A stretch of DNA of 64,000 bases from JAXLXE01 sp046328115 (GTDB taxonomy: Bacteria; Chloroflexota; UBA6077; JACCZL01), in assembly GCA_046328115.1 (NCBI GenBank), contig JAXLXE010000001.1, forward strand, positions 558,001 through 622,000. Reading direction: 5' to 3'. The notes under the pieces were generated by a model that was not told the DNA's origin, did not search any database, and saw only the letters and a program-made list of their open reading frames with translations. Of the stretch, positions 52,057 through 60,598 are shown one piece after another; positions within the stretch are counted from its first letter, which is position 1, and each line of letters begins with the position of its first letter. The translations under genes and the position numbers were made by a program.

Positions 52057-53145
52057 TTGGACGACGCGCGCCTTTTCGTAGTGGTTCTGGCAGGGGGCAG
52101 TGGGACCCGGCTCTGGCCGCTTAGTCGGGCGCACCATCCAAAGCAGCTTCTCACACTGCATGGCGACGGCTCACTCATTCGCAACACGGTCAACCGGGTT
52201 CTCCCGCTCGTGGGCCCGGAGCGCGTGCTGATCATGACAGAACGCTCGCACGCCGACGCGCTTGCGGCGCAGCTACCGGAACTTCCGAAGGGGAACGTGG
52301 TCGTGGAGCCCGCACGCCGCGGCACGGCCGCCAGCCTGGCGCTGGCCGCTTCGGTGATCAGAGAGCGGCGCGCGGACGCCATCATGGCCTCCGTTCATTC
52401 AGATGCCTACATCGAGGATGATGCCGAGTTCCAGCGTACGCTGCTGGCTGCTTTCGCGGCGGCGGATGACAAGCGCAGCCTGGTGTTGATGGGGATCCAG
52501 CCGTCTACGCCGTCGGAGCAGCTCGGCTACATCGAGGGCGGCGACACCGTGGCCAGGTACGGTGACTATCCCGTGCAGCGGGTGGCGAGATTCGTCGAGA
52601 AGCCTAAGTTGGAACAGGCCCGCGAGTACGTAGCCTTGGGCAGGTACTACTGGAACCCGGGCGTGTTCGTCTGGCGCGTGGACGTCATTCTCGATGAGTT
52701 TCGGAGCCTACAGCCGGCCATCCACGCGCCCGTCACGCAGATCGCTCGTGCCATGGCAGACTCGGGCAACGATTCGGCGCTCAGGCAGATCTACCCCACG
52801 GTCCCGGTGGAGACCATCGACGTGGGGATCATGGAGAAATCAGACCGCGTGCTCGTGGTGCCGGCCAGGTTCAAGTGGAGCGACATCGGTAGCTGGCGCG
52901 AGCTCCTGGAGATCCTGCCGCACGACGAAGATGGCAACGTGGTCCACGGAACCCACCTCTCGCTGGGCACCAGGAACAGCCTGATCTACGGAACGACCAA
53001 GCCCATCGCCACCGTGGGGATGGACGACGTCATCGTGGTTGAGGCGGAGGACGTGATCTTCATCTGCCCTCGCGACCGAGCCCAGGATGTCAAGTTACTG
53101 GTGGAACGCCTCGCGATCGACCCGGAGCGGCGCGCCCTACTCTGA
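52057..53145 (+). CDS. manC: Mannose-1-phosphate guanylyltransferase
   Basis: It forms GDP-mannose from mannose 1-phosphate and GTP for glycan synthesis. 362 residues; nucleotide-binding VVLAGGSGTRLWPLSRAHHPKQLL at the N-terminus, VEPARRGTAASLALAASVI, FVEKPKLEQAREYVALGRYYWNPGVFVWRVD, and the ETIDVGIMEKSDRVLVVPARFKWSDIGSW motif. It is the monofunctional form with no isomerase domain. The start is TTG at 52057 preceded by TGGAGATGAG. Its stop is only 6 bases from the secF stop on the other strand. Confidence 0.93.
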   Translation: MDDARLFVVVLAGGSGTRLWPLSRAHHPKQLLTLHGDGSLIRNTVNRVLPLVGPERVLIMTERSHADALAAQLPELPKGNVVVEPARRGTAASLALAASVIRERRADAIMASVHSDAYIEDDAEFQRTLLAAFAAADDKRSLVLMGIQPSTPSEQLGYIEGGDTVARYGDYPVQRVARFVEKPKLEQAREYVALGRYYWNPGVFVWRVDVILDEFRSLQPAIHAPVTQIARAMADSGNDSALRQIYPTVPVETIDVGIMEKSDRVLVVPARFKWSDIGSWRELLEILPHDEDGNVVHGTHLSLGTRNSLIYGTTKPIATVGMDDVIVVEAEDVIFICPRDRAQDVKLLVERLAIDPERRALL

Positions 53146-53151
53146 TCACCG

Positions 53152-54123
53152 TCAGGCGGCGCCGGCCGCCCGAGCGGGTGTACCGCCGGTGAGGCGTGAC
53201 CACAGCGCCTTCAGCTCGCCTGCTTCCCACGAGTACAGCAGCAGGCTTGCGTTGAAGATGGAGCTGTACGTCCCCGAAACGATGCCAACCAGCAACGCCA
53301 GCACGAAGTTGTGAATGGTGACACCACCGAACAGTCGCAGCGTGACCAGCGTTAGCAAGACGGTGATGGACGTGTTCAGTGAACGCGCCAGCGTCTGGGT
53401 GAGGCTGTGATTCACCACGTCTCCGAACGATTCGCCCGCGTGCCTCACGATATTCTCGCGAATCCGGTCGAACACCACGATCGTGTCGTGGACGGAGAAG
53501 CCGATCACGGTGAGCACGGCGGTGATGAACATGGCGTCTAGCTCAATGCTCGTGAATCTTCCCAGGATTGAGAACACGCCCAGCACTAGCAGCGCGTCGT
53601 GCACCAGCGCCGCCACGGCACACGCCCCGTAGCGAACGGGGTGGGGCACCCGGCGGAACGCCCACCAGAGGTACAGGAGGATCCCCACGCACGCTCCGAT
53701 GACCGCGAGGATCGCGTATTGCACGATTTCTGATGCGATGATGGGCGAGACGTGATCCACGCCCAGGATCTCTACCTGGGCAAATCGCTGCCGCAGTCCC
53801 TGCTCCACGACCTGCCGCTCCGTCTGGGACTGAGTTGCCACGCTCTCGCTGATGTCCTGGGCAAAGGCGAGGGTCCGCACGATCCAAGTGCCGGCATCGG
53901 ACGCCTGGACGATGGCTTCGGCGTGGCCCATCTCCGCAAAGGCGTCGCGCAGCTCAGGCTGGGTCACGGCACGATCGAAACGGAGCAGCATGATCGTGCC
54001 GCTGGTGAAATCGATGCCCGGTCGAACACCGCCGGGCAACACCAGCGATAGCGTGCCGGGCAGGATGATCAGGAGCGAGAGGGCGTAGAACACCCAGCGC
54101 CTGGCCACGAAGTCAATCGTCAT
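53152..54123 (-). CDS. secF: Protein translocase subunit SecF
   Basis: SecF with SecD uses the proton or sodium gradient to pull proteins out of SecYEG. 323 residues with six predicted helices; the N-terminal LPGGVRPGIDFTSGTIMLLRF, the periplasmic domain, and the conserved DALLVLGVFSILGRF...ITAVLTVIGFSVHDTIVVFDRIREN block and LNTSITVLLTLVTLRLFGG. ATGA overlap with secD. The C-terminus ends in an Ala-rich tail. Confidence 0.95.
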   Translation of the reverse strand: MTIDFVARRWVFYALSLLIILPGTLSLVLPGGVRPGIDFTSGTIMLLRFDRAVTQPELRDAFAEMGHAEAIVQASDAGTWIVRTLAFAQDISESVATQSQTERQVVEQGLRQRFAQVEILGVDHVSPIIASEIVQYAILAVIGACVGILLYLWWAFRRVPHPVRYGACAVAALVHDALLVLGVFSILGRFTSIELDAMFITAVLTVIGFSVHDTIVVFDRIRENIVRHAGESFGDVVNHSLTQTLARSLNTSITVLLTLVTLRLFGGVTIHNFVLALLVGIVSGTYSSIFNASLLLYSWEAGELKALWSRLTGGTPARAAGAA

Positions 54124-55535
54124 CCGCGGATACCTCGCTCACCGAGTCTCAGGGTGGGTGACGGCCGCCGCTCTGGCGCGGACTCCGGCACCGTCATGCC
54201 AAACAGGACTGGGTTGTGGACCCAGGAACCACTCGCGATCAGATTAAGCAGCGTCCTCGTTACGAAGATCGCGGAAAAGAGGCTCACGACAACACCGATA
54301 GCCAACGTGAACGCGAATCCCATAATGAAGCTCGCACCAAACCGCTGGCCGAAGACGAACAGCAGGGCGCACGTGATCAGGGTGGAGACGTTTGAGTCCT
54401 GGATGCTGCTCATGGCTCGCTCGAAGCCCGCGCGCAGCGCGGCGCCCAGCGTCTTGCCCCAACGCAGCTCTTCACGTATGCGCTCGAAAATGAGGATGTT
54501 CGCATCCACCGCCATGCCGATGGACAAGATGAACCCTGCGATCCCAGCCAGCGTCAATGTGACGGGAATCAGCTTGTAGAGTGCCAACGTGACGAGCGTG
54601 TACACCAGCAACGCCACGGTCGCGAGCGCACCTGGCAAGCGGTAGTACAGGACCATGAAGAGCGCCACGACGATCAAGGCGATCTCGCCGGCGATCACGC
54701 TCTTGCGCACGGAATCCGTGCCGAGCGTCGCGTCCACCGTACGCTCCTCGATGATCGAGATAGGCACTGGAACCGCGCCTGCATTGAGCTGAATCGCCAG
54801 CGTCTTGGCCTCGTTCAGGCGCACGCCCGTGATGACACCGTTACTGCTGATCACGGCGTTCACGGTGGGGGCGGAGATGACCTGGTCGTCCAGGAAGATG
54901 CCCAGCGGTTGACGAATCAACCGCCGCGTGATCTGCTCGAACAGCAGCGCTCCTTCTGAGTTGAACTCAAACGCCACCTCGGGCTGCTGCGTGTTCTGGC
55001 TGAAGACGACCTGCGCGGTAGGCTTGAAGTACTCGCCGGTTAGCGGCTTCTCCTGGCCATCGCTGCCGGTAGCGAGCGCCACTTTCCACTGTCCGTTGGA
55101 CGGATCGCGCTCTCGGAAGTCCAGGCGCGCAGTCTGGCCGATGAGCTTCTTGGCATCCTCGATGTCCTTCACGCCGGGGAGCTCCACAATCACCCGATCC
55201 GCGCCTTGCGCCTGGATCAACGGCTCGGCCACGCCGTAAGCGTTCACCCGCCGCTCCAACACCTGGATGACGCCTTTGAGCACGCGCTCCGTGTCACCCT
55301 CCGGCGCCTTGCTCATATCAGCCTGGAGCACCAGGTGGGTGCCGCCCTGCAGATCCAGCCCAAGGCGGGCGCCCTGCCGGTCGAACGTGAAGTTGCCCAG
55401 CTTGATGTGGACGCCGGTACTGCCGGGCAGGGCGTCTCCGCCCGGAATGTAGTTACCAGGCTTCTGTGGCCATACGACGGCGCCGGCGCCGAGTGTGATC
55501 AGCGCCACAAACAAGAGGCGCCAGTATCGCTTCAT
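54120..55535 (-). CDS. secD: Protein translocase subunit SecD
   Basis: 471 residues from the ATG at 55535, which has TGAGGACT 7 bases upstream; an in-frame GTG at 55553 contains that SD and is rejected. One N-terminal helix, LGLDLQGGTHLVLQADMSK, the P1 domain (VNAYGVAEPLIQAQGADRVIVELPGVKDIEDAKKLIGQTARLDFRE), then five helices with GFILSIGMAVDANILIFERIREELRWGKT. On the minus strand GATATAAC near 55573 resembles a -10. secD-secF stand apart from secA here. Confidence 0.95.
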   Translation of the reverse strand: MKRYWRLLFVALITLGAGAVVWPQKPGNYIPGGDALPGSTGVHIKLGNFTFDRQGARLGLDLQGGTHLVLQADMSKAPEGDTERVLKGVIQVLERRVNAYGVAEPLIQAQGADRVIVELPGVKDIEDAKKLIGQTARLDFRERDPSNGQWKVALATGSDGQEKPLTGEYFKPTAQVVFSQNTQQPEVAFEFNSEGALLFEQITRRLIRQPLGIFLDDQVISAPTVNAVISSNGVITGVRLNEAKTLAIQLNAGAVPVPISIIEERTVDATLGTDSVRKSVIAGEIALIVVALFMVLYYRLPGALATVALLVYTLVTLALYKLIPVTLTLAGIAGFILSIGMAVDANILIFERIREELRWGKTLGAALRAGFERAMSSIQDSNVSTLITCALLFVFGQRFGASFIMGFAFTLAIGVVVSLFSAIFVTRTLLNLIASGSWVHNPVLFGMTVPESAPERRPSPTLRLGERGIRG

Positions 55536-55740
55536 GCCAGTCCTCAGGCGCACGTGGCGCCAATCGAGTTATATCGCAGGCACGGCAGATCCCCGCCCTT
55601 CTGGAAAGTCCGGGTTCGCCGAAATGCGCGGTCTCTGGTTGTGACGCTGAGGGACCGCCGCCCTCGCGGGGGCATCCGCTCTCATGGCGGTGTGCACCTC
55701 GCCGTCACCACCCGGCTGGGGCAACGATCGCGCGGCGGGA

Positions 55741-57213
55741 CTAGTTGGATGGCGCCGTCTCACCGCTGGCCGCGAGCTCGCGATCGATCGCCGCCTGGGC
55801 AGCGGCGATGTAGTCTGGAGAAGCCACGATGCGGTGGACGCCGTCCGACCGCCAGGCCTCATCAAGATTGTGCCGGGGCAAGTCTCGAACGCGGAGACCG
55901 CTGTTGTGCGGATCTTCATAGCGGCTGAAGTACGCCTCAATCCGGACCTTCAACTCGGCGAGTATGCCGGCGTAGGCCGGGTCAGAGGCAAAGTCCTCCG
56001 TCTCTCGTGGGTCGCGCTCCAGATCGAACAACTCGGGAGTGCCATCCGGGTAGCGCAGGATGAGCTTGTGCCGTCGAGTACGAATCATCCGCAGATCGCC
56101 GTACTCGCCAAACACGTGATCCGCCCAACGCTCTCGCGCGTCACCGCGGCAGTGTGCGCGGAACGAACGGCCCGGATAGCGTCGCTGCTCGCGCAGCTCG
56201 GGCTCGATCGTCACCTCGGCGTGCTCGAGGATGGTCTCGAAGAGGTCGCAGTGGTTGACCAGCTCCCCACGTACCTGCCCGCCCATGAGCGCTCCGGGGT
56301 GGTTGAGGATCAACGGTACTCGGATCGACTCCTCGAGCATGTTGTAGGGTCGCGTGGCGTTTCCTTTGCCCCAGAGGCCGTGATGGCTCGTATTGAGACC
56401 ATGGTCTGACGTGTAGATGACCAGTGTGTCTTGAACGAGCTGTTGCGCGTCTAGCTCGTCGAGCAGGCGTCCGACCTGCTCGTCGATCTCCGTTACGGAG
56501 GCGTAGTATTGCGCCAGCGCCTCGCGGCGATCGTTGCGGGTGGGGAAGACCGCCTCCGCGTTGAGCCGCCCAAACGGGTACATCTCGTCGTCCGGAACGT
56601 CTCGGAACGTGCTCGTCCGGTAGTGACGGACGAGTCGCTCCGGGTGGTTGGTCCACGGACTGTGCGTGGCGATGTAGCCGACGAAAAGAAAGAACGGCGA
56701 CTTGTCTGGCCGCTGCCGCAGGAAATCCACCGCGTGATCGGTGATGGCATGGCGGTTGTAGACGCGGCCCGGTCGATCGGCCGGCGCCGGCCACGGCGAC
56801 TCGAAGCCGGAGGGGCGGGAGACCGGCATTGAGGTGGAGTACCAGTAGTCGAATCCCGGCTGGCGAAGCTCCGGACGTCCCTGATGCCATTTCCCGGAAT
56901 GGCCGGTCACGTAACCCGCGTCGTGGAGGAACTGGGCCAGGGTCGTTTCGCCTTTGAGCCACTCGGTCGCCTTCACGTCCGGCGCACCATCCGCGAGATA
57001 GTCGTGCATGCCGTGTTGCGAAGGCAGCCGCCCTGTCATCAAGCAGGCGCGGGCTGGCGAGCAGACCGGAATGGGCGTGAACGCGTTGGCCATCCGCACG
57101 CCGGTCGCGGCCAGGTAGTCGAGGCTAGGCGTATGGATCTCGCTGTTGCCGTAACAGCCGTTGGCCCACTGGCCGTGGTCGTCGGTCTGGATCAGGAGGA
57201 TATTCGGTCTCAT
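55741..57213 (-). CDS. Type I sulfatase (formylglycine-dependent)
   Basis: A 490-residue cytoplasmic-looking (no signal peptide) sulfatase. The C-x-P-x-R activation motif is CSPAR starting at Cys51, to be turned into formylglycine; metal ligands are Asp11-Asp12 (QTDDHG) and the later TSDHGLN; GHSGKWHQG and HSPWTNHPE supply His and Lys contacts. It would remove sulfate esters from small sugars or similar compounds inside the cell. It is the last gene of the binding protein-permease-permease-sulfatase set, which supports uptake and desulfation of a sulfated carbohydrate. The anaerobic/aerobic maturase is not in the window. Confidence 0.9.
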   Translation of the reverse strand: MRPNILLIQTDDHGQWANGCYGNSEIHTPSLDYLAATGVRMANAFTPIPVCSPARACLMTGRLPSQHGMHDYLADGAPDVKATEWLKGETTLAQFLHDAGYVTGHSGKWHQGRPELRQPGFDYWYSTSMPVSRPSGFESPWPAPADRPGRVYNRHAITDHAVDFLRQRPDKSPFFLFVGYIATHSPWTNHPERLVRHYRTSTFRDVPDDEMYPFGRLNAEAVFPTRNDRREALAQYYASVTEIDEQVGRLLDELDAQQLVQDTLVIYTSDHGLNTSHHGLWGKGNATRPYNMLEESIRVPLILNHPGALMGGQVRGELVNHCDLFETILEHAEVTIEPELREQRRYPGRSFRAHCRGDARERWADHVFGEYGDLRMIRTRRHKLILRYPDGTPELFDLERDPRETEDFASDPAYAGILAELKVRIEAYFSRYEDPHNSGLRVRDLPRHNLDEAWRSDGVHRIVASPDYIAAAQAAIDRELAASGETAPSN

Positions 57214-57260
57214 CCGGCGTGTGCTCCTCGGGCGTCGATGATTGTCGATACTGGTGCAAC

Positions 57261-58103
57261 CTACTTCAGTCCGGTTGTGGCGACGCCGCGCACGAGAAAG
57301 CGCTGGGCCGCCACGAACAGGAGGATGATTGGGAAGGTGGAGGCGCTGCTGGCGGCGAAGATCCAGTCCCAGCGGGTGGACGCCTCGATGCTAAACGTCG
57401 CGATCGCCACCTGCACCACGCGGAGCGCGTCGTCCTGGGCGACCACGAGCGGCCAGAAGAACGAATCCCACGTGAAGAGGAACTGGACCAGCGCAAAGCT
57501 GACCAGCGCGGGGCGGACGAGCGGCAGCATCAACGACCAGTAGGTCCGCGGCCACGAGGCGCCGTCGACCGCGCCGGCGTCCACCAGATCCTGCGGGACC
57601 TCGGAGAATGCCTCGCGCATCAGCAGGATACCGAAGGGATTGACCACCCACGGCAGGATCAGCCCCGCGTAGCTGTTGGTCAGCCCTAACTGCTTCACCA
57701 CCAGGTACATCGGCACGACGATTGCCTCGAACGGAATGAACGAGGTGCTGAGGGCGAGCATGAACAGCAGCTCGCGGCTGGGCACCGGCATCCGCGCAAA
57801 GGCAAAGCCGGCCAGCGAGTTCACCAGGAGCCCGAGGCCGGCCACCGCGATGGCCGTGATCAGCGAGTTTGCCATGGCGCGGCCAAATCGAAGCTTGCCG
57901 AAGATCTCGTCGTACGCCGCGAGACTGGGATTGGCGGGGACCAGCGTGTTCCACTGGAGCGGGTAGACGTAGCGAAACGTCTCCTCCTGCAACCGGAGCG
58001 ACGAGCCAAGCATCCAGGCGTAGGGGACGGCGAACACGAGCACGATCAGCACGCAGCCGGTCCACGCCGCCGCGGTGATGACAGACCGTCCGACGGGGAT
58101 CAC
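57261..58103 (-). CDS. Sugar ABC transporter permease (MalG/CUT1 type)
   Basis: 280 residues, six helices, with the CUT1 EAA loop EVPQDLVDAGAVDGASWPRTYWSLMLPLVRPAL near residue 185 that contacts the ATPase. GTG start at 58103, 9 bases after the partner permease ends. No ATPase gene is present, so a shared MsmK-like ATPase encoded elsewhere is expected, which is common for CUT1 systems. Confidence 0.9.
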   Translation of the reverse strand: MIPVGRSVITAAAWTGCVLIVLVFAVPYAWMLGSSLRLQEETFRYVYPLQWNTLVPANPSLAAYDEIFGKLRFGRAMANSLITAIAVAGLGLLVNSLAGFAFARMPVPSRELLFMLALSTSFIPFEAIVVPMYLVVKQLGLTNSYAGLILPWVVNPFGILLMREAFSEVPQDLVDAGAVDGASWPRTYWSLMLPLVRPALVSFALVQFLFTWDSFFWPLVVAQDDALRVVQVAIATFSIEASTRWDWIFAASSASTFPIILLFVAAQRFLVRGVATTGLK

Positions 58104-58112
58104 GAGCGCATC

Positions 58113-58988
58113 CTAGTAGGCAATCCTCGGGCCCACGACCTTCCGGAGCACGGCCGTGACCAGGACGATGAACACGAGTAGCAGGACCGACAGCGCGCTG
58201 GCGTAGCCGACGCTGTTGAGTGGAAACGCCTGCTCGTAGATATAGAAGACGATCACTGACGTGGATTGGCGCGGGCCGCCCTGCGTCATCACATAGATCG
58301 GCGCGAACACCCGCAGCGCGAAGACGGTCTCCGTGACCAAGACGAAGAGCATGGTGCCGCGCACCAATGGCAAGGTGACGTTCAGGAACCGCTGCCACGC
58401 GCCGGCGCCGTCTATCCGCGCGGCCTCGTAGTAGATCTCCGGAATGCTCTGGAGCCCGGCCAGGAAGAACAGCATGCTCAGACCCACGTCCTTCCACGTG
58501 GTCATTGCGATGAGCGTGGGCAACGCCTGGGCAACGTCGCGCAGAAAAGGCTGACGGGGCAAGCCGAACGTGCTGAGCATACCGTTGATCAATCCCTGGT
58601 CCGGCTGCAACAAGAGCAGCCACAGCGTGGAGGCCACCACGAGTGACGTGACCACCGGCAAGAACACGGCGGTGCGCACAACCAGGATGGCACGTCCGGC
58701 TCGGTTCACAAGCAGCGCCAGTGCAAGGGCGAGCGCCGTCTGGAGCGGCACTTTGACCAGGGTGAACACCAACGTATTGCGAACGCTGGTCCACAGGCCG
58801 GAATCGGTGGTGGCGCGCCAGTAGTTGTTCAGGCCCACGTACGATCGACGGTCGCTGATCAAGTTGACGTCGTAGGCGCTGTTATCAAGGGCTGCGAGCA
58901 CCGGCCACAGTCGGAACACCAGCAGGCCAATGGCGGCCGGTGCCAGGAACGCTGCAGCGGGCGCCGCACGCCGAAGCATCCCTTGCAC
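58113..58988 (-). CDS. Sugar ABC transporter permease (MalF/CUT1 type)
   Basis: 291 residues, six helices (first at AAFLAPAAIGLLVFRLWPVLAAL), the GLNNYWRATTDSGLWTSVRNTLVFTL segment typical of the family, and the EAA loop EIYYEAARIDGAGAWQRFLNVTLPLVRGT near residue 200. It should pair with the MalG-type permease downstream and receive substrate from the lipoprotein encoded 21 bp upstream. Confidence 0.9.
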   Translation of the reverse strand: MQGMLRRAAPAAAFLAPAAIGLLVFRLWPVLAALDNSAYDVNLISDRRSYVGLNNYWRATTDSGLWTSVRNTLVFTLVKVPLQTALALALALLVNRAGRAILVVRTAVFLPVVTSLVVASTLWLLLLQPDQGLINGMLSTFGLPRQPFLRDVAQALPTLIAMTTWKDVGLSMLFFLAGLQSIPEIYYEAARIDGAGAWQRFLNVTLPLVRGTMLFVLVTETVFALRVFAPIYVMTQGGPRQSTSVIVFYIYEQAFPLNSVGYASALSVLLLVFIVLVTAVLRKVVGPRIAY

Positions 58989-59009
58989 TGTACCGGCCGC
59001 TCGCCGGTG

Positions 59010-60434
59010 CTACTTCTTGTACTTCGCGAGCTGGGCGTCGACCTCACGAGCGGTCTCTTTGACCCGCTCTGCCACGGGGGCGCCGTTGGCGAGATCAGCA
59101 AAGAGCTTCGCGGTGACGGTGTTGTACTCGCTGAAACCGGCGGTGGCCGGCCGCGCCTGGCCCCACTTGCGCAGCGTATCGATGTTCAGGAGCATCACTG
59201 GCTCCTTGGCGGCCGGGTACTGGCCGGCCAGCGACTTGCGGGCGGGTGGGCGATTCGTGTCCTGGAGCTGAGTGACCGACTGCTCCTTGCTGACTGCGAA
59301 CCTGACGAAGGCCCTGGCCTCCTTCTGCAACTTCGATTTGGCCGCCACGACAAAGCTTTGACTACCGGTGTGGACGATTGGCGTTTTGACGTAAGGCAGC
59401 GGCGTCACACCCCACTTGAGATTGGGGAACTGCTTGGTCAAGACCGCGGCAGTATCGCCCGGCGCGATCTTGGTCGCGCAGCGGCCTGTCTCGAAACAGT
59501 CCGGAATGTTTGACGTGGGGATGAGCTTGTGTTTGACGAAGAGGTCCTGAAATAGCTGGAAACCCTGGATGGCTTCGGGTGTATCCAGATAGCCAGTCAC
59601 CGCAAGTCCATCATCGCTGATGCCCTTGTAGGTGGGCGAGCCCTTTTCGCCAGCCGAGCGCGCGAAGGGCATGCCATCGAACTGATTCGGAGGATTGGAC
59701 CGGAAGGTGCCGCCCCAGACGGTGACCTGGCCACCCTCCTCCTTCTTGACTTTGAGCATGGCCTCGATCGCCTGGGGCCAGGTCCAGGCCGTCTCGGCGG
59801 TGGATGGGGGGGTGACGCCAGCCTTCTCGAACAGGTCCTTGTTGTAGTAGAGGAGTGAGCCGCTGTCTGGCACGAGCGCCATGTACACCTTGCCGTCAAC
59901 TGTGACTGAACGCGCGAGCGACTCGTCGAAATCCGCCATGTCCTCCTGGGTCACCGCGTCGTCGCCGGTCCCACAGCAGAGCGGGAGCAGTGCGTCGTTG
60001 GCCACGTACCCGCGGACGAACGAAGGGTCCGGCCAGAGGATGTCGGCGGGCTCGCCGGATGCGAGGCTCACCGAGACCTGGCGGTAGAACTCGGCGAACG
60101 GGACCGCCTGGATTTCTATTTTTGTGGAGGGATTCGCGGTCTGGAATCGATCAGCCAGGGCGCGAACGGCGGACTGGGACGGCTCGCCGGCAGACATCAG
60201 CAACCGGAGTGTGACAGGCTGTCCCGCCGCGGGCTTTGCGGGCGCAGCCGCCTGTGCGGCCGACGGAGACGCGGCGGGCTGGCCGGGAGCGGCCGAGGGT
60301 GCGGTGGCCGCGGGTTTCTCAGAGGCTCCGCTGGCCGGTTTCCCGGGCGCGGGCGCCGACGGGGAGGAACAGGCGGCGACACTAAGCACCAACAGGCCCA
60401 CGGCGAGTCGGGCGAAGGACGACGAGAAGCTCAC
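59010..60434 (-). CDS. Extracellular sugar-binding lipoprotein (family 1)
   Basis: 474 residues. The lipoprotein signal is RLAVGLLVLSVAAC with the lipobox Cys followed by SSPS; an Ala/Pro-rich linker of about 55 residues tethers the binding domain, which starts at VTLRLLMSAGEPSQSAVRALADRF and includes NPSTKIEIQAVPFAEFYRQV and GEPADILWPD, typical of family 1 solute-binding proteins for oligosaccharides. The GTG at 60434 has GAGGAG 7 bases upstream; the GTG at 60449 contains that SD and is less likely. First gene of the transporter-sulfatase operon. Confidence 0.9.
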   Translation of the reverse strand: MSFSSSFARLAVGLLVLSVAACSSPSAPAPGKPASGASEKPAATAPSAAPGQPAASPSAAQAAAPAKPAAGQPVTLRLLMSAGEPSQSAVRALADRFQTANPSTKIEIQAVPFAEFYRQVSVSLASGEPADILWPDPSFVRGYVANDALLPLCCGTGDDAVTQEDMADFDESLARSVTVDGKVYMALVPDSGSLLYYNKDLFEKAGVTPPSTAETAWTWPQAIEAMLKVKKEEGGQVTVWGGTFRSNPPNQFDGMPFARSAGEKGSPTYKGISDDGLAVTGYLDTPEAIQGFQLFQDLFVKHKLIPTSNIPDCFETGRCATKIAPGDTAAVLTKQFPNLKWGVTPLPYVKTPIVHTGSQSFVVAAKSKLQKEARAFVRFAVSKEQSVTQLQDTNRPPARKSLAGQYPAAKEPVMLLNIDTLRKWGQARPATAGFSEYNTVTAKLFADLANGAPVAERVKETAREVDAQLAKYKK

Positions 60435-60497
60435 GAGACCACTCCTCACGACGCACGGGCGGATCGGCGGGTGCGACGGGTGAGATTCCGTCTACCC

Positions 60498-60517
60498 GCG
60501 TAGTGTGGCGTAGTGTA
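60498..60517 (-). repeat. tandem 10-bp repeat overlapping the -10 of the transporter promoter
   Basis: GCGTAGTGTG (60498-60507) is followed at once by GCGTAGTGTA (60508-60517), nine of ten bases identical, with a period of one helical turn. The second copy contains the promoter -10. A candidate regulator-binding site. Confidence 0.4.
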
Positions 60518-60540
60518 GGTGGGTCCCAGAGGGATGTCAA
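60512..60540 (-). promoter_or_regulatory. sugar transporter-sulfatase operon promoter
   Basis: On the minus strand TTGACA (60540-60535), 17-base spacer, TACACT (60517-60512). A near-consensus sigma-70 promoter; start predicted near 60505, about 70 bases before the GTG at 60434. Confidence 0.7.
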
Positions 60541-60554
60541 TCGCTCACGCGGCG

Positions 60555-60583
60555 TTGACGGCTAGCCGTGGACCAACTAGGAT
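60555..60583 (+). promoter_or_regulatory. lacI-type regulator promoter with 12-bp palindrome
   Basis: TTGACG (60555-60560), 17-base spacer, TAGGAT (60578-60583); the ATG at 60599 is 15 bases beyond. ACGGCTAGCCGT at 60558-60569 is a perfect palindrome overlapping the -35 and lying 18 bp from the -35 of the divergent operon, well placed as the LacI-type operator. Its CTAG centre is not the usual CG centre of LacI-family sites. Confidence 0.5.
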
Positions 60584-60598
60584 GCTACGTAGATCATC

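Noticed and set aside
57391..58794. 467-codon open frame opposite frame of the two permease genes
   Set aside because: It overlaps both permeases on the same strand in a different frame, is Arg/Pro-rich and has no hydrophobic or family pattern; an out-of-frame shadow.
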